Origin: Ascarosepion bandense
Taxonomy: Eukaryota; Mollusca; Cephalopoda; Sepiida; Sepiidae
Direction of reading: 5' to 3'
Assembly (NCBI GenBank): GCA_037127315.1
Contig: JBBBDQ010001685.1
Span: 422,001-486,000 of the forward strand
DNA length: 64,000 nt
Shown: positions 34,565-44,728 of the stretch, in pieces
Position numbering within the stretch: position 1 is the first letter of the stretch
How the letters are laid out: each line of letters begins with the position of its first letter
Notes under the pieces: model-generated
Databases searched by the model: none
Told to the model about the DNA's origin: nothing
Seen by the model: the letters and a program-made list of their open reading frames with translations, nothing else
Made by a program: the position numbers and the translations under genes

Positions 34565-35360
34565 TCTTCTTTTTTTAATCATTTCACCCAAAGCAAGGCA
34601 TTCTACTGCCATTATTGCGCAGGGGGTTACATAGGGGAAGGTGATGAGAGAAAGTGGTTAGATATAGGAAATGTCAGAAGGAGGGTGATAGACGGGTAAG
34701 GATGTAGATCAGAAGAGTGTTTGAGAGAATGGATGCGAGTTAGTGTGTTAGGAGGTGTCTATTGACCTTACATTTAAACTCCTGGAGATTGTAGCCGTCG
34801 GGGAAGCAATCATGTGGAAGGGAATTCCACAGTCGGGAAGTGCGAGAAAAGAAATTGTTGGAGTAGAAATTGCGGTTACATTTTATTGGTTTCACTGTAA
34901 AAGGGTGGGATCTAGTTGCTAATCTAGTATCTCGTGCAAATTCGTACCTAGAGGGCACCAGTGGTCTAAGTTCATCGGAGCAGAAGCCGTGAAAGTGTTT
35001 ATAGAAGAGACATAGGGAAGCCACGTCGCGCCGGTGAGAGAGAGAGAGAGTTCAGCCGGTCTGTCAAGTCGGTATCGATCACATTACAGACTCTCCGTTG
35101 TATTTTGTCCAGAACCCCGAGAATAATAGCAGTGGCACCCGACCAGATGTGGCAGCAGTATTCAATGCACGGGCAGATGGTAGATTTATAAATGTGCAGG
35201 ATAGATTCAGACGGAAAAAACTTCCGGGCCCTGCACAGAGAACCGACTTTCATAGCAGCGGATTTAGCAATGGATTCGATATAGTCATTCCACTTGAGGT
35301 CCGTTGAAAGTGTGAGACCAAGGATACTAGTGTTTTACTCTCTGGGAGGCAAGCCTGGCC
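34565..35360 (-). mobile_element. LINE-A 3' half, minus strand
   Basis: From the 3' tail at 34570 (aatcatttcacccaaagcaa) upward, the frames at 34740-35024 and 34999-35253 encode MASLCLFYKHFHGFCSDELR and MKVGSLCRARKFFPSESILH, KSTICPCIEYCCHIWSGAT. It is truncated near 35360 before the RT core, with one frame change. Confidence 0.9.
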
Positions 35361-35404
35361 CACTGACTATAGAAAAAAGTAAGCAAGCAAGCAAGAAAAA
35401 ATGC

Positions 35405-35600
35405 GATTGATTGACTCTTATACGGCCATAATATATTTTTAGTTTCTAAGAATTTTTTTTAGATGATGATGATTTAGTTATACAGGTCTCACGTATTAAC
35501 CTATAGATGAAGGAAGACGGGGATTCGTATTTTTCCCAATGGTATTTGCACGTAAGTGAATACAACGAAACCACCCGAAATTAGATTATTGCTGCTATAC
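35405..35600 (-). mobile_element. SINE-3 fragment
   Basis: Contains the tail and body blocks (ctcttatacggccataatat, aacctatagatgaaggaaga, tttcccaatggtatttgcac) of the SINE-3/SINE-2 group; the 5S head is not present. Confidence 0.55.
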
Positions 35601-35649
35601 CTGTGCTGGAGCTACCCAATCATGACATTTTGATAGCATTCAAAATCAT

Positions 35650-36005
35650 ATACATGGGTTTGTGGTTATTTTCCACTCTACAACCTCTGTCCTGCTGATG
35701 CAACGTCAAAAGCCTCTTGGTATTTATCGCGACTTCCATTGCAAAAATCAGACGAGCTCAATTTAACTTTACATGCAAGACACGATTTGCTACATCCACA
35801 GAGTTGAACCTGCCATATTCCCTTCGCATTCCATGAGTAAGAAAATTTAATTAAAAATGTCTTCCTTCTTGGATGCTTTTCCAAACAGCAAAATATCTAT
35901 CCCTCATATCCTCATAATATTGACTTTTCAATCTCCACTATTATATTCTTATCACGCACCTCATCCAGCAACCCTCTACCTTGAGTGGCACCTGTGTCTT
36001 GTTTT
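35650..36005 (-). pseudogene. degenerate Cys-rich coding remnant, unrecognised
   Basis: Minus-strand frames read coherently across a frame change: GRGLLDEVRDKNIIVEIEKS at about 35965-35910, then MEKHPRRKTFLIKFSYSW and CGCSKSCLACKVKLSSSDFC (35884-35678). The C-x-C-x3-C-x2-C spacing suggests a CXC-like metal-binding motif, seen in some transposon-encoded proteins. No neighbouring exon was found. A decayed mobile-element ORF is more likely than a host gene. Confidence 0.35.
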
Positions 36006-36049
36006 GGATGAATTTTAGTAAAAAATAATCATAAATTATTCGTGCTAGA

Positions 36050-36310
36050 ATTGTTTTTAATCATTTCACGCCAAGCAAGGCACTAAATCCACTAAGACAC
36101 GAGGTATTACTGATTGTGAAAGAATAGCAAAATGATAAACATCATTAAGGATGGGAACAATAAAAGAAGAGGAATCAAGAAGACAGTAGATAATGACTGA
36201 AATCGAATTTAGATTTTTGAAGATTAAAGTTCACCTGGAAGCAAGTATTCAATCATTGTGGAAGAAAGTTCTACGAGTGAAAAGTGCGAGAAAAAAAAAA
36301 GCTGTTAGCA
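36050..36310 (-). mobile_element. LINE-A 3' end, old subfamily
   Basis: From atcatttcacgccaagcaag at 36060 through cactaagacacgaggtatta to agtgcgagaaaaaaaaaagc. It is interrupted at about 36312 by a younger LINE-A 3' end. Confidence 0.75.
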
Positions 36311-36645
36311 AAAATACGAACTTTTTTTTTTAATCATTTCACCCCAAGCAAGGCATTCCACTGTCACTATTGCGCATGGGGCTACATAGGGGAAGGTAAA
36401 GAGAAGGTGTGGTTAGACATAGGGAATGTCAGGAGGAAGGTGACAGATGAGTAAGGATAGCGAGGATGAGGGTTGGGCAGATGGGAAGAGTGTTTGATAG
36501 AATGGGAGCAGGTTAGTGTGTTAGGAGGTGTCTATTGACCTTACATTTAAACTCCTGGAGAATGTAGCCGTCGGAGAAGCAATCGTGTGGAAGGGAATTC
36601 TACAGTCGGGAAGTGCGAGGAAAGAAACTGTTGGAGTAGAAGTTG
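36311..36645 (-). mobile_element. LINE-A 3' end, young copy nested in an older one
   Basis: Starts with a T tract (poly-A tail of a minus-strand insertion) and tttaatcatttcaccccaag. The 3' UTR and the last ORF codons are well preserved (gggaagtgcgaggaaagaaa at about 36609). Older LINE-A sequence lies on both sides. Confidence 0.8.
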
Positions 36646-36845
36646 CAAAATATAGAAAATATCTTTTAATTATTTCATCCCCCCAAAAGGCAATAAAGCC
36701 ACTAAGACACAAAGTGTTTCTGGTTGTGAAAGAATAAGAAAAAGTAATTAAAGAGCGAAAATAATAAAAAAGAGGAATCAAACAGTAGATAACCATTAAT
36801 ACTGCATTTAAAATTTATGAAGGTCAACCTTAACTAGAAATTTTG
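36646..36845 (-). mobile_element. LINE-A 3' end, third stacked copy
   Basis: ttatttcatccccccaaaag and cactaagacacaaagtgttt mark another old-subfamily 3' end directly abutting the young copy. Confidence 0.7.
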
Positions 36846-36857
36846 ATTATCTTAATA

Positions 36858-36881
36858 TCTAAAGTTATTTATAAATGGAAC

Positions 36882-36924
<43 letters not shown>

Positions 36925-37160
36925 GTTACCTATAGACTCCGTAACGGTTGAACCGATTTTCTTGAAACTTCACACAGTTGTACTATAAGCGTCTGCGAGT
37001 GTTCTTAGCTAGGTTTTGTACCCCCGATAAATATCGAAAATCGATAATCGAAAAAATTCGGGCTATATAAGGAGTGGTCCGATTGTAATCAAATGTGATG
37101 CACTCATACACAAAGACATAAGAAACGATATTCCGAAGTTTCAAGGTTGCAGTTCTTACA
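36858..37160 (+). mobile_element. Helitron-like 5' segment with (GT)n
   Basis: Same sequence as 58838-59150: ttatttataaatgg, a (GT)n run at 36884-36922, gttacctatagactccg, gaaaatcgataatcgaaaaa. No hairpin end of its own. It is followed by a (TA)n run at 37176-37212. Confidence 0.6.
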
Positions 37161-37176
37161 ATAGTGCAGAAAACCG

Positions 37177-37204
<28 letters not shown>

Positions 37205-37216
<12 letters not shown>

Positions 37217-37600
37217 GCAAGATGTTTGTGTCTGTGTCTGTTTATCTGCCTGTATGTCTGTATTTTTTCAGCCCTTTTATTTTAGTCTTTGCTTCGGGTT
37301 TGGCTCTGAGTAGGTATAATTCTAGTTCTTAGTCTCAGCCATGATAGCATTTACTCAGAGGACTTATTTAGCCTTCAAAATTCCGTTTACGACGAAAAAC
37401 TTATTTGATATCGATACCAGGAAATCAAAATTTGACTTACATCTATTCATTTTTCTTTCAATCTACGGTTTGGCTTTAACTGGAAACAACTATTGCTTTT
37501 TAGTGTTTCGTGTCAACGTCCAAAGAGTCTGAGCTTCAGGACCATGGATTAGTTTTAAAGCTTTCATTACACCCGAGCAACGCCGGGCTATACTCCTAGT
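37205..37600 (+). mobile_element. Helitron-like element, short copy
   Basis: Starts at tataaaaggcaagatgtttg and ends with the hairpin cccgagcaacgccggg at 37573-37588, then CTAGT at 37596-37600. Internal sequence matches the distal half of the copy at 3.8-4.9 kb, so this is a deletion derivative. Confidence 0.75.
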
Positions 37601-37671
37601 AGATTATAGTTTCAAATATTGACATTTAATTATTTTCATCATTTTCTTATAAATTTTGTAACCCTACTGCA

Positions 37672-37980
37672 ATGTGGTGCAGTGGATATCGACTGGGAAC
37701 GACAATTCGGGGAGCCGAGTTCGAATTCCAGTTGAATTCCTTGCATTCACTGACGCGCAAATACCCTTGGGAAATGTACTACTCCGTCTCTTCCTTCCAG
37801 TACTTGTTAAATAATAGGACAGGTTGGGTTCTATAGCCTTGGCTGGCAACAAGTCTACCGCAGAAAGCAATGTCAACCTACTGCGGGATAATCTTCTTCC
37901 CAGTTAGTCATGTCTCGAAAGAGACATGATCGCCCAAAGCGTGTATCACGTAGGCACTTAACTGACTGACTGAACATAAC
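37672..37980 (+). mobile_element. SINE-2 copy, nearly complete
   Basis: Begins with atgtggtgcagtggatatcg (A-box region). B box gagttcgaattcc at about 37728, body gcgcaaatacccttgggaaa, 3' hairpin gtctcgaaagagac, and a (TGAC)n-like terminus. Confidence 0.9.
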
Positions 37981-38079
37981 AGTTGGAAACAAAGCTTCCA
38001 CAGCATCAAGTGGAGCATCGGTTTTCTATTGTTATGAAGTAATGAACTGATCCCCCACTAATTACTACTTAATAATACA

Positions 38080-38275
38080 TCTCTTCCTCCTCTAGCTATG
38101 AGTCAAATAACAGGACAGATTGGATTCTATAGCTTTGTTCGGCAACCAGTCTATCGCAGAAAGCCATGGCAACCTACTGCGGAAAATCTTCTGCCCATTC
38201 AGTCATGTCTCTTTCGAGACATGATCGCCCAAAGAGTATATCACGTATGGCACTCAACTGACTAACTGGTGCAGG
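38080..38275 (+). mobile_element. SINE-2 3' part
   Basis: cttcctcctctagctatgag to cacgtatggcactcaactga covers the body and 3' end of SINE-2; the tRNA-like head is missing. Confidence 0.8.
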
Positions 38276-38805
38276 CAACCTTATGCAATGACACTACAGA
38301 AAGGCCGGAAAACGCACTGCTGAAAATGTCAAAGCACAACCGAATATGAAAACAACATTTCATAAAGTTAGTCAATTTTGTTGTTTTCCAGAGAATTATT
38401 GTCCCTTTATTCCTAGTGCTTGACGCATTTTTCTAAATATACATTGTTTTGCTTAGAATTATTAAGGCCTATGGAACCATGTAATAAAGAAATAACTGGA
38501 GACAAGTTTGAAAGTAACGGCAATTCTCTGAAGATCGCAGCAATAATTGGTTTGTCAAGAATACTGGTTCACACTTAAAAACTAACGATCGCCATCAGCA
38601 AACACATGGAAATATCAAAAATAAAAAATAAAAATTTAATATTAATATAGTGTGTATGGGCGCGTTGGTCGATTAATAGTACGCAGATCGTAATCAACAA
38701 ACCGAATTCAAATTCAAGCTGTGATAAAATTTGTGTTAATTTCTCACGAAACCCACTTAGTCTGGCAAATATGAATGTACACAGGGAAAAATGTTACCAA
38801 GTTAA
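38276..38805. other. unassigned; possible weak tRNA-like segment
   Basis: Around 38655-38725 gcgcgttggtcgattaatag and gaattcaaattcaagc loosely resemble A and B boxes, but no fold or SINE body was supported. Confidence 0.3.
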
Positions 38806-38810
38806 ATACA

Positions 38811-39058
38811 GGGTGTCTATAAAATTCGTGTGAACTTTAAAAAAATTATAACTTTATTTGTATCTGCGATAGAAATAATTTGCAAAAAGAATTAGAAAGA
38901 AGTAAATCTATATTTTTTAAGGTTTTATTGAAATTTTATTTAATTTTCCACGTGTTCTCCATCATTAGCAATACAAAGGGTAATTCGATTTTGCAGTTCA
39001 TTAATTCTTTTTTCTTATCTAAAAATTGTTGCAAATGTTGTGGTAAAAATATTATTCA
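38811..39058 (-). mobile_element. mariner-like transposon end with transposase C-terminus
   Basis: The outer end is acagggtgtctataaaattc, a common inverted-repeat start in this group. Reading the minus strand, ELQNRITLCIANDGEHVEN at about 39000-38945 resembles the closing residues of DDE transposases (R-I-x2-C-I-x2-x-G-x-H-x-E). Only the 3' 250 bp remain. Confidence 0.55.
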
Positions 39059-39059
39059 A

Positions 39060-39307
39060 TAATTATACTTAAATCTAATCATTTTGCCCAAAGTAAGGCA
39101 ATAAAGCCACTAAAATTCAAGGGGTTATTGAATGTAGGAGAACATAAGAAAAATAAAAACATTAAAGAGAATAAAAAAAGAACAAGATTTAAGAAGACAG
39201 AATATAACGATTGACATTGCTTTTGAAAATCAAACTTGAAATCAAGAAGCTATTCTTCAAGCGATAAGGGCGATAGAAAAAAAAGAACTGCTAGAGTAGA
39301 ATTTACG
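39060..39307 (-). mobile_element. LINE-A 3' end leading into the 134-bp array
   Basis: atcattttgcccaaagtaag, cactaaaattcaaggggtta and gaagacagaatataacgatt are the old-subfamily LINE-A 3' end. The following ORF-derived segment becomes the first unit of the tandem array. Confidence 0.7.
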
Positions 39308-40410
39308 GTTACATCTAGCCCTTTCAACTTTAAAATGATGAAACCTTGCTGTCAATCTAGTACAGAGCTTAAATTCATGAAGTCTAGGTATCACAGCGGA
39401 AAGTTCATCGGAGCAATTACCATGAAAATATTCTTAGGGAAGGTTACATCTAACCATTTCAACTGTAAAATGATGAGACCTTGCCGCCAATCTAGTACTG
39501 CACTTAAATTCATAGTCTAGGTACCATAAAGGAAAGTTAATCAGAACAATTACCTTGAAAGTATTCTCAGGGAGAGTTATATCTAGCTATTTCAACAGTA
39601 AAATGATGAGACCTTGCCGCCAATCTAGTACTGCGATTACATTCATAAAATCTAAGTACCATAGTGGAAGATTCATCAGAACAATTACCATGAAATTATT
39701 CTTAGAGAAGGTTACATCTAGCCATTGCAAAATTGAAATGATGAGACCTTGCCACCAATCTATTCAGTCAGTTGAGTGCCATACGTGATACACGCTTGGG
39801 CGATCATGTCTCGACAGAGACATGACTGACTGGGCAGAAGATTACCCCGCAGTAGGTTGCCATTGCTTTCTGCGGTAGACTGGTTGACGACAAGGCTATA
39901 GAACCCAATCTGTCCTGTTATTTAACCCATAACTGGAAGGAAAAGACGGATTAATACCTTTCCCAAGGGTATTTGCGTGTAAGTGAATGCAATTAATTCA
40001 ACTGGAATTCGAACTCGCCTCCCCGGTTTCTTTTCATTCAATGCACCACAACGCACATCCGCTGAGCTTAAATTCATAAAGTCTAGGTACCCTTGAGGAA
40101 AGTTCATTAGAACAATAATTTCCATGAAAGTAGTCTTAGTTAAGGTTAAATCTAGTCATTTCAACTGTAAAATGATGTGACCTTTCCACCAATCTAGTAC
40201 TGCTATTCAATTCATAAAGTCTAGATACCATAGTGTAAAGTTCATCCGAACAATTACCATGAAAGTATTCTTAGGGAAGGTTACATTTAGCCATTTCAAC
40301 TGGAAAATGATGAGACCTTGCTACCAATCTAGTACTGCACTTAAATTCATAAAATCTAAGTACCATAGAGGAAAGTTCATCCGAACAATTAGCATGAATG
40401 CATTTATAAA
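39308..40410. repeat. 134-bp tandem array derived from LINE-A
   Basis: Six units begin at about 39308, 39443, 39574, 39709, 40143 and 40278, each starting ggttacatctagccatttca and containing aaaatgatgagacctt, ccaatctagtactgc, aagtctaggtacca and aaagttcatc.gaacaatta. Every block corresponds in order to the LINE-A minus-strand segment at about 34868-35007 (ggttaca, ctgtaaaagggtgggacct, gctaatctagtatc, ctaagttcatcggagcagaa, gtgaaagtgtttatag). Unit 4 is split by a SINE-2 insertion. Confidence 0.85.
39762..40063 (-). mobile_element. SINE-2 inserted in the 134-bp array
   Basis: Minus-strand SINE-2: 3' end ttcagtcagttgagtgccat, body tttcccaagggtatttgcgt, B box at gaattcgaactcg, A-box region ending aatgcaccacaacgcac. 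It splits array unit 4 between ccaatcta and gagcttaaattc, so it is younger than the array. Confidence 0.9.
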
Positions 40411-40875
40411 AAAAAAGACAAAAAATTTACATTGTTAGGAAAGCAACTGAAGCTGATATGCCAGGTCATGACAGATAACATTGCAGATACTTTTTGTTTC
40501 TGTAAATGAAACAAAATGCTGACATTTGAGTATTTATAGTGACTGCGTTCCGGGTTAGCAAGATGCTGTTATTTTCCTGATTCTATCATAGCAATGACGT
40601 CAGAAAAATGACTGTGAAGAACCTATTTGAATTAATTTATCGAAAGTATTGGCCGCCATATTGAAGGAAAAATGGTCGCATCGTCAGAGCCACTAATAGA
40701 ACACAGGTGTAATTCTTGTGGTTAATGATGTAATTAATCAAAATAAAAAAAAAGAAACAAGTGAAGAAAATTGAAACGTCCGTGGATTATGTTGGCGCGG
40801 AGAGTCAACATGGCGCATGTATTTCGCATTATTTGTAGCATTTAGAATTGTTTGACTTCGTTCAGTCGCACTATA
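40411..40875. other. unassigned sequence
   Basis: No recognised coding or repeat content. Confidence 0.4.
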
Positions 40876-40879
40876 TTTC

Positions 40880-41330
40880 AATATCCTTTTGCAAAATCTT
40901 ATTAGGTAAGTTGTGCAATGTTTTGCCATTGTTCGTTAGCACTTCTTGTTGTTCACATGCCCCGTCCGTGGCATTCTGAGCATCATTCCATAAAACCACA
41001 TTCCTGTTGCCTCAAGTAATTTCTTTGCTCTTGAAGATTATCCAGCATTAGCTGCCATATAGAAGGGTTGATATAACACCCAGCCCACTTTTCTTTATTT
41101 TTAACGGAATTTTTAATACTCAACTTTTGAGAAACATCTGTCGGTATTCCAATACGCCTTCGGATTTCTGTGCCACATTATCGGCCTTCTGTCAAAATTC
41201 TACCTAAATAATTTAATTGCTGTACTTATTTGATGTTGATGTCTCCAATTTGTAGTTCATATCTTGGTTCGTTCCTCTTGATGACACCCACGCATTATTT
41301 TTTCTTGTAATTAATGGTTGGCTTTTCCTT
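40880..41330 (-). mobile_element. LINE-B fragment, minus strand
   Basis: The minus strand reads, with frame changes, YELQIGDINI (about 41260), EIRRRIGIPTDVSQKLS, EATGMWFYGMMLRM and the PRTGHVNNK segment near 40960. It matches the region of LINE-B after the RT core, including the stretch homologous to the satellite monomer. Confidence 0.75.
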
Positions 41331-41412
41331 CTTTCTATTCGTTTTTATCAATCTGTTTTTCTTTCTTTCTTTCCTGATAGACTCATATTTTTAATATAGA
41401 CTAGTGGTTTTG

Positions 41413-41474
<62 letters not shown>

Positions 41475-41487
41475 CAATCTGTTCTTT

Positions 41488-41531
<44 letters not shown>

Positions 41532-41581
41532 ATTTTATTCATCTATCTATCTCAGTCATTTCTATCTATCTAATTTTATTC

Positions 41582-41628
<47 letters not shown>

Positions 41629-41630
41629 GC
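41331..41630. repeat. (CTAT)n microsatellite block
   Basis: Several (CTAT)n runs between 41417 and 41630, separated by short unique bits such as aattttattcat and ctgttctttt. Confidence 0.95.
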
Positions 41631-41775
41631 CGATGTCTTAGGAAGTAGAGTCTCCGTCTGACACCAAGTCGGTCGAGTTTCGATCCTGGCCAGAAGCAAG
41701 TTGTTATGTCTAGCCACACTGATGAGCTGTGATGCAGCGAAACGGGCTTGTATGTGGATGACTTATATATATATG
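41631..41775 (+). mobile_element. SINE-1 variant, plus strand
   Basis: gccgatgtcttaggaagtag (A-box region), gagtttcgatcctgg (B box), gatgagctgtgatgcagcga and gtatgtggatgactta, followed by tatatata. Same subtype as the copy at 9.77 kb. Confidence 0.8.
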
Positions 41776-41856
41776 TCTCTCCAATTTTATTCATCTATCT
41801 ATCCATCCATCTCTCTCTATCTCTCTCTCTCTCTCTCTGTCACACACTTGTCTTAT

Positions 41857-42480
41857 CTATCGAATTTTTTCCCACTGTTCTTCTTTGTGGATGGGCACAG
41901 ATGTCTTGACACTCATTATTATTGTTTTCTCCTCCTCTGTTATATCCAAGTAAAGCGTGGCGAATTCCAGAGCCGTAACAAATAGTTCCTTTGATATCGA
42001 TGGATAGTATTCTTCGATATCAAATTGGATAAAAGAGAAATTACTCTTTTCTTTTATATTATAGAACCACCCTGTTACGTCTGTGGTGTCTTTCCATATT
42101 TTCAATTCCAGCAAATTCTTGATTTGTTCGTTGATTCTTTATAAAATTTTCTTGCTATTTTTTCCTATTTCTGGTCTGGTTGGATTTATCATCCTAGTGG
42201 TGGAATTCATATTAAAGTTTTCTTTATGGTCTTTTACTGTTATATAGCACTCCCTTGTGTTAAGTTTTGCTTCTCTGTCGCTAATTTTTAATCTATCCGT
42301 TATTTTTTTGCTATCTGTATTAATTTTATCTACTAAGTCCACTTTATTCTTATCAATTTTTTATAGTTCTTTGTTAGGTTTTTCATGATTAGCATGTTGT
42401 ATTTTTCCGGCGTTATTTTATAGAAATTAGCCGTTTTATCTGCTTGGTATCAGGATAATAAACTTTTACAGCAAATTGAT
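41857..42480 (-). pseudogene. Penelope-like reverse transcriptase fragment
   Basis: Two frames read as one protein. 42342-42139 has ECYITVKDHKENFNM and TRMINPTRPEIGKNSKKIL. 42114-41857 has WKDTTDVTGWFYNIKEKSNF, then IQFDIEEYYPSISKELF, where the FDI-x2-YYPSI stretch is RT motif A. A stop lies between them. The YADD box is not reached before the fragment ends. The clade assignment (Penelope-like rather than another RT) is tentative and rests partly on the adjoining tandem terminal repeats. Confidence 0.6.
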
Positions 42481-42848
42481 AGATGGAGCGAAAAAATAGC
42501 AGTTCGGAGTATCTTTTTGGAAAAAATCTTTTCTTTAACAAATAGACTAAAGAGAAGGAGGGTGGGACTACTAAAAAGAAATATCACATCAAATGTAAGA
42601 AAACTGAAGGGAAAATGATGAGATCAGATAAATGCGAAGGAAAACAGACAAGAGAGGAATAGGGTCAAGGAAAAAGAAAAAAAAGTTGGTTAAAACAGAA
42701 ATTACTCGGGGTCCAACCCCAAAGTGAATCTCCATTCTGATTAGCCACACACACACACACATACACACACACAAAAACACCCATATACATTCACAATCAA
42801 CCGAAAGTATTTGTCATTTAAATGTAAATCGTCTTCATAACCACACCA

Positions 42849-42899
42849 ACATTGCCTGATGATGAGAATTAATCTCGAAACATAGCCATGTAGCAATGT
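42849..42899 (+). ncRNA. hammerhead ribozyme-like motif 1
   Basis: Helix I: acattgc (42849-42855) pairs with gcaatgt (42893-42899), 7 bp perfect. Core CTGATGA at 42856-42862. Helix II: gaga (42864-42867) pairs with tctc (42873-42876). GAA at 42877-42879. Helix III: acat (42880-42883) pairs with atgt (42888-42891). The residue before helix I is A42892, giving a GTA cleavage site. The one departure from consensus is an extra T at 42863 before helix II. Self-cleavage is an inference. Confidence 0.7.
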
Positions 42900-43295
42900 A
42901 AATAAAACCAAGAATAGAATAAGTTTTCCTTTTCAGCAAAAAAATAGCAGTTCGGGTTTTTTTTGAAAAAAAACTTTTATTTAACAAATAAACTTAAGAA
43001 GATTGATACTACTACTAAAAAATAATATCACATAAAATGTAATAAAACTGAAGGGAAAATGATAAGATCAGATGAATGCGAGGGAAAATAGACAAGGGAA
43101 GAATAGGGTCAAAGAAAGAAGAAAAAAAGAGGAGGAAAACAATTGATTAGCACAGAAATTCTCCGAGGTCAAACCCCAAAGTGAATATTCATTCTGATTA
43201 GCCACACACACACGCACACAAAAACACCCACATACATTCACAATAAACCGAAAGTATTTGTCATTTAAATGTAAATCGTCTGCACAACCACACCA

Positions 43296-43352
43296 ACATT
43301 GCCTGATGATGAGAATTAATCTCGAAACATAGAAATTTCCATGTAGCAATGT
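43296..43352 (+). ncRNA. hammerhead ribozyme-like motif 2
   Basis: Same architecture in the second repeat unit: helix I acattgc (43296-43302) with gcaatgt (43346-43352), CTGATGA 43303-43309, helix II gaga/tctc, GAA 43324-43326, helix III acat (43327-43330) with atgt (43341-43344), A43345 at the cleavage position. Helix III is 6 nt longer than in motif 1 and the insert (gaaatttc) is itself self-complementary, so pairing is kept despite the length change. Confidence 0.7.
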
Positions 43353-43379
43353 AAAATTGACATAACCATATAATTATAT

Positions 43380-43418
43380 TATATTATATTATATATATGT
43401 CTATCTCTCTATCTAATT

Positions 43419-43473
<55 letters not shown>

Positions 43474-43480
43474 ACTAGCT
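43380..43480. repeat. (CTAT)n microsatellite
   Basis: (TCTA)n run at about 43417-43472 preceded by a short TATA region. Confidence 0.95.
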
Positions 43481-44030
43481 AGGTAGCTATTTGTCTGTCT
43501 GTTTGTCTGTTTATCTATCTCAGTTTTTCATTCTTTCTATCTTTATTTCCATTCTTATTTTGTGTTTCTTTTTCTTTCCTTCCTTCACTTCTATTTTAAT
43601 TCTATTTTTTCCTGTTTCTATTCTTTCTTTCTATCTTTCTTTCTTTTTTCTTTCTGTCCTTTTTCTTTCTGTCCTTTTTCTTCTTTTCTGTCTCTCTGTC
43701 TGTCTGAATGACTGAATGGAAGAATTTAGAAACAGGGCTTTTCATGAGTTGCTGCAGCATCTGTTAGGAAATAAAATTTGTAGATTCCGAAAGTACTTAG
43801 TTCATTATCTACAACACACACACACACTTCCTCTTCCCTCCTCTCTCTATCTCTCACACACACGCACACACTTTTGTGTGTGTATTTGTATATAAATATA
43901 CTGGTATATTTACGCACATAAGATAGAAGCTTCTGGATGGCCAGATTGCGTAAATGATAACAGTGAAAATAAGGAAACCGAACATCTCACTAAAGCAAAT
44001 TCAAGTAGGAAATTGACCAAAAAATGAATT
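43481..44030. other. pyrimidine-rich stretch and unassigned sequence
   Basis: 43490-43710 is T/C-rich with repeated tctgtc and tttctttc words; CA runs at 43815-43870. No gene recognised. Confidence 0.5.
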
Positions 44031-44034
44031 AGGA

Positions 44035-44080
44035 AGGAAGGAAGGAAGGAAGGAAGGAAGGAAGGAAGGAAGGAAATGGG
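44035..44080. repeat. (GGAA)n microsatellite
   Basis: Pure GGAA/AAGG tetranucleotide run. Confidence 0.97.
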
Positions 44081-44159
44081 ATAGACAATTTGGTTGATAT
44101 AAATATACTGAGAGGGGTTGCAAAAATTTACTCAAAAGAACGAAAGTAAAAAAAATAAG

Positions 44160-44696
44160 AAATTACACAAGATAAGAAAGAAAGACAGAAAGAAAGAAAG
44201 ACAGAAAGAATGACAGAAAGAAAGAAAAACGAAAGAAAGAAAGAATGAAAGGAAGAAAGAAAGAAAAAGGAAAGAAAAATGAAAGAAAAAATGAAAGAAA
44301 GAAATCAAGAAAGAAAAATGAAAGAAAGAAAGCGAGAAAAAATGAAAGAAAGAAAGCGAGAGAAAATGAAAGAAAGAAAAATAGCGTTATCAGAAAATAA
44401 TAAAGAAAATACAATTAAGAAGGTGGCAAAATAAGTAAAGAATGAAAAAATAACGAAGGTGGGAAAGGGATAAGATCGACTAATCAATTTGAACTAAGCT
44501 GGTAAAAAAAATTGACTTGAAAGAAAGAAAGAAAGAATGAAAGAAAGAAAGAAAGAAAGAGAAAAGAAAAATAACGAATATATGAAGGAGTTAAAAAAAA
44601 GAAAGAAAAAAGAGAGAGAAAAGAAAGAATGGATATTTGAAGTAGTGAAAAGAGAGAAAGAGAAAAGAAAAAAGAATGGATATATTAAGGAGTTGA

Positions 44697-44728
<32 letters not shown>

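Larger units (their letters stand above)
42488..43365. repeat. tandemly duplicated terminal repeat, about 455-bp period
   Basis: 42490-42940 and 42945-43365 are copies of one another: aaaaatagcagttcgg, acatcaaatgtaagaaaactg, a short CA run, acattcacaatcaaccgaaa, catttaaatgtaaatcgtct and the hammerhead-like element. Direct tandem terminal repeats are typical of Penelope-like retroelements, and RT coding adjoins, though on the opposite strand. Confidence 0.8.
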
